A stretch of 12,668 bases of DNA from Blastocladiella britannica (Eukaryota; Blastocladiomycota; Blastocladiomycetes; Blastocladiales; Blastocladiaceae). The translations under genes were made by a program, and so were the position numbers. Under the pieces are notes generated by a model. It was not told the origin of the DNA, searched no databases, and saw only the letters and a list, made by a program, of their open reading frames with translations. Where the stretch lies: positions 1-12,668 of the forward strand of contig MU625063.1 of NCBI GenBank assembly GCA_025349905.2, in the 5' to 3' direction. Shown in pieces: positions 7,184 through 12,668 of this stretch. Positions within the stretch are counted from its first letter, which is position 1; each line of letters begins with the position of its first letter.

Positions 7184-7695
7184 TTTATAATTCGGAGTTT
7201 GGAGCTGGGATTGTGGCCGATCAATCGAAAGAGAGAGTGAGTGAGGATCCGTCAACCCTTCCTCACCGATCCATCCAAGACAAGCCAAGTCAGGTCAAGC
7301 CAGGTCAAAGACACAAAGGACAGAAAGACGACGAGACAGGACGGATATGAGGATTGAGCGCTGTGAAATTGCATTGCATCGGATCCGCTCAACAAATTTT
7401 CTCCCATTTCTTTTCAACTTCTCTTTACGCCAAACCACCTCTTCCTTCAGCAACTCCCCCCACCGCCACTCGTCGACGCAAGAGACAACCAACGACCAAA
7501 CGCGACATATTTTTTTTTTTTATAACGTTCTTTTTTGACGCCAGACCAACCGCTTGATTCCTTGATGGCCGGTCTGTCTACTCTACCTTTTCGTTACTTG
7601 TGGTCGGTCCGCCCATTCCAGGAACACCTTACTCACTTCTGCAATAAAAAAAACTAAAAGACCTCGGATTCTTCTCCGACGACCCCCCTGCGCCC
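7184..7695. promoter_or_regulatory. 512-bp divergent promoter region (kinesin / PP4R1-like)
   Basis: This is the only large intergenic region and separates divergent start codons at 7183 (minus) and 7696 (plus). It is more AT-rich than the genes. Contents: TTATAAA directly before the kinesin ATG; a CT-rich run in the kinesin sense at about 7226-7245; GGATCCG at 7245-7251 and 7381-7387; a degenerate short repeat with CAAGCCA and CAGGTCAA units at about 7280-7310; a pyrimidine-rich stretch in the PP4R1-like sense at about 7396-7470; a T12 run at 7510-7521; and an A-rich patch at about 7640-7660 before the plus-strand start. Small open frames here lack coding character. No tRNA-like B box was seen. 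Confidence 0.65.
7242..7252 (-). promoter_or_regulatory. Putative shared upstream motif (ACGGATCCTCA), kinesin copy
   Basis: This 11-mer lies 59-69 bp upstream of the kinesin ATG and is identical, in the same orientation, to the one upstream of the F-box gene. Its core GGATCCG also occurs at 4297-4303 and 7381-7387. No known factor is assigned. Confidence 0.3.
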
Positions 7696-10600
7696 ATGGC
7701 ACCCCAATCGATTTCTACCGCTGCACCTTTCGTCGCGACTGCGGTGACCACACCCCAGCGCTCGATTGCCGACGCCCTGGTTGCTGCTCGCTCGGCCAAC
7801 GCCGTCGCACATCCGGGCGACCGCTTTGCCGACCCGGACGACGATCCGCCCGAGGACCCGGTCTCGCCGACCGGGGAGGCAGCGGTTCCCCTGCCGCGGC
7901 CCTCGGACGACGCCGTGTCGCTGTTCTTTACGCCCCCGCCGATCCCGTCCCCACCGCTGCCCGACACCAGCAGCCATGGGAGCGGTTCCAGTAATAATAG
8001 TGGGGAAATGGGCCCCGACGTGGTGCTGATCCCCGAGCACTACGTACCCCTGGACCAGATCGAGTACCTGCGCCCGGCCGAGAAGCTGCGTCACTTTGCC
8101 GCGTCCGCCGTCACCGCCCACCGCGTGTACATTGCCCGCTCGATGCCCACCATCCTGCCCCGGATCGCGCGCCAGGCCACGCTGAACGACTCGCTGGCCC
8201 GCGTCTTTGCCCTGGTCACCGACGTCGACTCGGGCGTGCGCACCGCCGCCGCCGCCGCCGTCGCCGATCTGCTCGGCACCTACGTGGCCAACGCCGCCTG
8301 CCCGTCACTTGCACGCTCCGGTTTCCGGTCCTCCGAGTCGCTGGTGGCTGCCTCGGCCTCGGCGGCGGCGGCGGTGGCTGCATCTGCTACTTCAGAGGAC
8401 GGCGATGCGCAACAACAGCGGGGCACTCTGACGGCGTCCAACGTCGTGTCGCTGGTCCAGATGGCGACTCCCGCCGACTGGCCGCCCATGCCCAGATCGC
8501 CCCTTTCGCAGAAGCAGCAGCAACCCACTGTCAACTCGCGCGGCGAAATTGTGCCTGACTTGCTCCTGTCGCCGCCGCCCTCGGCTGCCCTGCGCGTCAC
8601 CATGCCCACCCCGTCGCCCGCCATCAGTGCGCTGGCCGGGCTGACTTTGTTCTCCCCTCCCCCCTCGGCTGGACCGCCGTCGCCGGGAAACGCTCACCCA
8701 CCAAATGCCGCTTCTGACAGCGACACCAAGGCCATGATGCTCATGTACCCATCCACGCTTGCCGACCCTGCCGCCGCCGCGTTCTTACCCATGCATCTGC
8801 TCACCGTGACGGTGCTGCCGCTGCTGGTGGACCCGCTGCGCCGGATCGCCGAGTCGACGCACGATCACTTGGTGCGCGCGGTGGCCGATCCGCCGTCGTC
8901 GCGGGTGATGCCCAGCACGGGTGTCGATCAACGAATTGCCCATGACGCGTGGCGTCTGCTAGCGCGCGCGATCGTCGACTGGGCGGTACGCGTCCTCTCT
9001 CTGACACGCGAGAGCGCCATTGAGCTGGTGGAAGGCGCGGTGGCCGCCGTCTCAGCTGCGGCCGAGCACGAGGCGCGCGAAAAGGCCGTGGCCGCGCTTG
9101 AGGCCGCAGCGGCGCGCGACGCCGAGCACGACGCGGCCGCTGCCGCCTCTTCTGCCGCGTCCCAGAGCCTCACGTCACCGTTGGCGTCCCCGACGGCCAC
9201 GTCTTCTTTTTCGAATGTGGGGGGTTCGGATGCAACAAATTCCGACACGCCGCTGCTGGTCGGGATGGGGTCGTCGGGCTCGCGGCCGAAGCACACGCGG
9301 TTCATTGACCACACGCGCGCGTTCCAGGAAAAAGTGCAGTCGCCCATCGACCCCTTTGCCACTCCGGGATCGGCCGCCGCTTTTGTCTCGGCAGCAGCCG
9401 CATTGGCAATGACACCGTCGTCGCTGGTGGGATCGCAATTTGCCGCCGCCAGTTCCGGCACGACCGCCGACCCGTCGACTGCCATGTCCTCCATCACCAA
9501 TGCTACTGCATCGATATCGTCGTCGTCGACAACAGCAGCGACCTTTCAGTCGTCTCCACCGCGGTCTCCTGCCCCTCCGCTCGATGCTGCCACGCTGTTT
9601 GCGCACGCCGGATCCATGGCGTCGCTCAACTCGCAGTCCAGCGCCAATGCCAGCGGGCTTGGTGGCTCGTCCGATGACGATCTGGCTGGCGCCCCGGCTG
9701 CGAGTGACTCGACGACGGCTGCCCCGTCGGCCGTGGCTTCCGTGGATGCGGTGTATGGCACTGCCGCCGACCCGCACTTAAGGTCGCTGCTGTTTATTCT
9801 GACGCAAACGTCGGCGGCAGGGGCTGCCTCGCACGTGTCCGGAATGGACGGGCCTGGTGGATGGTCGGGGTCTGCGGGCTCCATCACCATTGCGGTGCAC
9901 GACTCGTTGGGCGCTCCAATCGGGTCGGGCACCGCGTCGCCCGCGGCCACCACCGATGCCGGGCCCGTCGCCAAGCGGCTGGAAGAGGTGCACGCGGGGC
10001 TGCTCGAATTTGTGGCCGACCCGGCGGTGGCGGCCGTGCTCTCGCCGGCGCAGCGTCGGCGCCTACTGCTTCTGATTCGCACCCACTTTGTCGGCCACGA
10101 GGCGCCCGCGGTGCGTGGTGCCGCCGCCGCCGCCATTGCCACTTGTCTCCCGGTGATTGGCGCCGATGCAGTGCAAGTCCTGGACGACGAGGTGATTCCA
10201 GCGCTCAAGCAGCTGGCCAGCGATAAAGTGTACGTGGTGCGGCGGCGCGCGGCCGAGGCGGCGCCGGGTGTCATGGAAAACGTGCCCTCGGCAGTCCAAG
10301 GCGGCGGCGCACACCAGGTCGTCACCATGTTGCTGGGCGACCAGTCCAAGAACGTGCGCGACGCCATGTACGCCGGGCTCGCTCGGTGCGTGCTGGCCAT
10401 GGCGACCGGTGGGACCGATACGCCGACCACTCACAACATGGGTGAGAGCACGGACGCGGACGCCATGGACGTGTCAAGCGGCAACCTTGTTGCTGCTGCT
10501 GCTGCCGCCGAATTCACGGATCCGGTGGACGGCCCGTCGCGCGCCCCACTTACCATGGACCTGCGCCCGCTGGTGCTTGCCGAAGCAGACCCGACGGCCA

Positions 10601-12544
10601 TGCACCCGCACCTGTTGCTCGCGCAGTACAGCGATACCAATCACAGCCACCACCACCACCACCACGTGGCGACCGGCGCCGCCTTGACCACCACCACGGT
10701 CGCCGACCTACCGCACCGTGCACCGTTCGCGTCGCGGGTCCCCGAACCGTACCTCGACACGTATTGCCTGGTGGGCATGAAATGGAAGGACCCGGACCGC
10801 ATGGCGCGGTGCGCGTTTGCGATGCCAGCCATGGCGTCGGTGCTCCCATCTGCGTGGTGGGCGGCGCGGTTCCGATCGTTGTACGTGCACCTGGCCCGCG
10901 ACCCGCTCTCGGACGTGCGGCGGCCGCTGATTTCGGCCATCGACGTCATGGCGCGCGTGATCCCGCGGGAGGCTGTTGTCGAGGATCTGGTTCCGGTCGT
11001 GCTCGATTGGCTTGCGCGTGAGGACCCCACTGTATGTTTTCTCATTATTTTGATCGATTGCTTGCTCGCTCACCCATTTATTTAAATAGGTCCAAACAAT
11101 GCTCTATTCCAAGCTCCCGGGTATTTTGCACCAAGTCGACGCCATCTCCGAGATCCCGAGTGCGCTCCTGTGCGCGCCGCTCCTGGCGCTGGTCGACAGC
11201 CAAAACTGGCACTTCCGCCACATGTGCGCGCGCACGATCCCGTCGTGGCTCGAGCTGTATACGCAACCAGGCGTCGGTGCGCACGTGGTCGCGCAGCTGA
11301 CTGATATCCAGGCGCAATGGACCGCGGCGAAAGCCAGGCTCGAGGAAGAGTCCGCGAGTGCTGCTGCTGCCGCGGTCGCGGCTGGGAACACGTACAGCTA
11401 CAGCGGCGGACAAAACAGCAACAGCAAGCCGTTTGACCCGTTCATGGCTGAAATTGGCAACTCGTGGAGCACTGGCGCTGGCGGCGACGGGCAGCGGTCG
11501 CGACAGGCGACATCTGACAGCATGGGCAGCAGCAACGGCGGCGGGCAGGGCAGCGAGCCCGAGCACTCGCTCTCGGACGTGCAGCAGGGGCTGTTGCGGG
11601 AGATGGTGACATTTATCGTGACCACTCAGATCGGATCAGAGAGTAGTGGTAGCAGTACCAACGCGGATGGTGGCGACGTGATGGTGAACGAGGTGACCAT
11701 GAGGGACTCCACCGACTCGCCCTCATCGGCCTCTGCCCCCACCCTCGCAGTCATGTCGGCCGACGACGCATGGGCGGCGTTCTTGCGGCCGATCTTTACG
11801 CTGCTTCTCAGCGACCCGATCATGGCGGTGCGCACCGCCGCGATTGCCAGTTTCCCCGCAGTGGCGTCGCAGCTGTCACCCGGGATGCAGGCCGACCTGG
11901 TATCGAGGGTGCTTCTTCCGGGCGCCGAGGCCGACCAGTACACGGCGCGGGCGATGGCCGCGTCCGTGGTCGCGCACTGGGTTCCCACGATCTTGGCCGC
12001 GGACCCCGAGTCAAGGGATGGGACCGCGGAGCGCGTGGGCCACGATTTGGGCACACTGGCGGTGGCACTGGCGCGCGACCGCGTGCTGAACGTGCGGTTG
12101 CCGATTTCCACCGTGTTTGCGGACGACGCGGTTGCACGTACGCTGAATGCTGCTGCGACTAATGCGAAAACAATGTCTTCGCCATTGCCGCCGTCGCCGC
12201 TTTCGGCCGCCGACATGCATTCCCAAGCACCCCCCGTCCCATCATCGACATCGTCGTCGACTCTGCTGCAGCCGCCGCGGTTCTTGGCCGGCGGTAGTGG
12301 CGAGTCGTCCTCGGACGAGAACGACGACGACCCGATGGACGTGGACGGGCCCGAGCAGCAAGTACTGCAACAGCAACAAGTCACTGCTGCTGCCGGGTGG
12401 TCGGCCGCGGCCGCACTTGCACTGTCGCCGCGCAACGCGCTGGTATCGGGTCTGGCGGCCGCCCGCGACCAGTTGGCGACCGATACCAGCGCCACGATTC
12501 GGGAGCGGATTGCGCGGTCCATGGCCGCCGGTGGAGGCGAGTAG
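7696..12544 (+). CDS. HEAT-repeat protein, PP4 regulatory subunit 1-like (two exons)
   Basis: Exon 1 is 7696-11031 (1112 codons) and exon 2 is 11090-12541 plus TAG at 12542-12544; joined in phase 0 they give 1596 aa. HEAT-type helical pairs form blocks: about 117-200 (PLDQIEYLRPAEKLRHFAAS, then DVDSGVRTAAAAAVADLL), about 350-460, 756-905 (VIPALKQLASDKVYVVRRRA), 1008-1185 across the splice junction (RDPLSDVRRPLISAIDVMA, then QNWHFRHMCARTIPSWLEL) and 1335-1460 (DPIMAVRTAAIASFPAVA, then DRVLNVRLPISTVF). The opening block and the NW-x-FR and NVR motifs recall PPP4R1, a scaffold that binds the PP4 catalytic subunit; this is my recognition, not a database result. The animal protein is about 950 aa, and the excess here is Ser/Ala/Pro/Gly-rich sequence between blocks, including a His6 run (985-990) and an acidic patch near the C-terminus. 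A PP2A-A-like scaffold is the main alternative, less likely because that protein is compact (about 590 aa). Confidence 0.78.
10642..10665 (+). repeat. His-rich CAC tract in the PP4R1-like gene
   Basis: CAC codons encode His-Ser-His6 (residues 983-990) in the disordered linker between two HEAT blocks. It is a CCA-type trinucleotide run. Confidence 0.8.
11032..11089 (+). other. 58-bp intron in the PP4R1-like gene
   Basis: The donor is GTATGT at 11032 and the acceptor ends AAATAG at 11089. CTCAC at about 11068-11072 is a possible branch site, and the interior is AT-rich against GC-rich exons. Splicing is phase 0 and joins WLAREDPT to VQTMLYSKLPGIL, making one continuous HEAT helix pair. Without it, translation would stop at 11083-11085. 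Confidence 0.93.
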
Positions 12545-12602
12545 TTTATCGTGTTGTTGTTCGTTTTGGAAACAAAAAAAAAACTTTTTATGATACATTG
12601 GG
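12545..12602. terminator. 58-bp convergent 3' spacer
   Basis: This gap separates the PP4R1-like stop (plus) from the stop of the next gene (minus), so the two 3' ends must share it or overlap. It holds GTTGTTGTT, an A10 run at 12574-12583 and CTTTTTATGATAC. On the minus strand CATAAAAAG is the nearest thing to a polyadenylation signal, and no exact AATAAA is present on either strand. Confidence 0.5.
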
Positions 12603-12668
12603 TTACTGGCGACCACGACGCTCAAACCGCAGGTCCAGGGCCTTGGGCTTGGCGGTGAGCGTGTACTG
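12603..12668 (-). CDS. C-terminal end of an unidentified gene (partial)
   Basis: On the minus strand 21 codons run from the window edge to TAA at 12605-12603, ending KPKALDLRFERRGRQ. Seventeen of 21 third positions are G or C, like the confident genes and unlike the adjacent AT-rich spacer, which supports real coding sequence. The basic, Arg-rich tail is not enough to assign a family. The gene converges on the PP4R1-like gene, and its start lies outside the window. Confidence 0.6.
   Translation of the reverse strand, partial: QYTLTAKPKALDLRFERRGRQ

Noticed and set aside
7184..7288. N-terminal extension of the kinesin beginning at 7288
   Set aside because: The first codon there is TTG, not ATG. 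The first in-frame ATG is at 7183, and the intervening codons lie in AT-rich, promoter-like sequence.
9546..10430. 294-codon minus-strand frame opposite the PP4R1-like gene
   Set aside because: It is antisense to HEAT-repeat coding sequence and has no domain; explained by base composition. The same holds for the 298-codon frame at 11626-12522.
10642..10665. His6 run suggesting an engineered tag
   Set aside because: It is internal, CAC-only, in frame within a disordered linker and similar to the other homopolymer tracts of this genome; nothing else looks engineered.

Overview
The window is a gene-dense, GC-rich stretch of a eukaryotic nuclear genome. Three genes are each interrupted by one short spliceosomal intron (56, 69 and 58 bp) with GT...AG ends. 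The products are typical eukaryotic proteins: an F-box protein, a protein kinase, a C-terminal-motor kinesin and a HEAT-repeat phosphatase regulator. Coding third positions are mostly G or C, and homopolymeric amino-acid tracts are common. With short intergenic spacers and very small introns this best fits a fungus or other compact-genome protist. A zoosporic early-diverging fungus (Blastocladiomycota-like) is my guess, not something the sequence proves.

Layout, left to right. 1-133: spacer with a 17-A homopolymer; a possible start of another minus-strand gene lies at its outer edge. 134-2671 (minus): intronless F-box/LRR-like protein, 845 aa. 2672-2724: a 53-bp spacer. 2725-4178 (minus): divergent protein kinase, two exons, 465 aa after splicing. 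4179-4399: a 221-bp spacer. 4400-7183 (minus): kinesin-14-type motor, two exons, 904 aa after splicing. 7184-7695: a 512-bp divergent intergenic region that must drive both neighbours. 7696-12544 (plus): large HEAT-repeat protein resembling protein phosphatase 4 regulatory subunit 1, two exons, 1596 aa after splicing. 12545-12602: a 58-bp convergent spacer. 12603-12668 (minus): the last 21 codons of a further gene that runs off the window.

The minus-strand genes run head to tail (kinesin, then kinase, then F-box) with little room between them, and the kinesin shares its upstream region with the PP4R1-like gene. Kinesin-14 (spindle minus-end motor), PP4 regulation, a kinase and an F-box (SCF ubiquitin ligase) protein could all fit cell-cycle roles, but adjacency in a eukaryote is weak evidence for joint function. 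I see no mobile element, CRISPR array, rRNA or tRNA. The most unusual points are the altered kinase catalytic loop (HLDVNPSN), microsatellite-encoded insertions in two loops of the kinesin motor, large disordered insertions between HEAT modules of the phosphatase subunit, and a GGATCCG word present in every upstream region.
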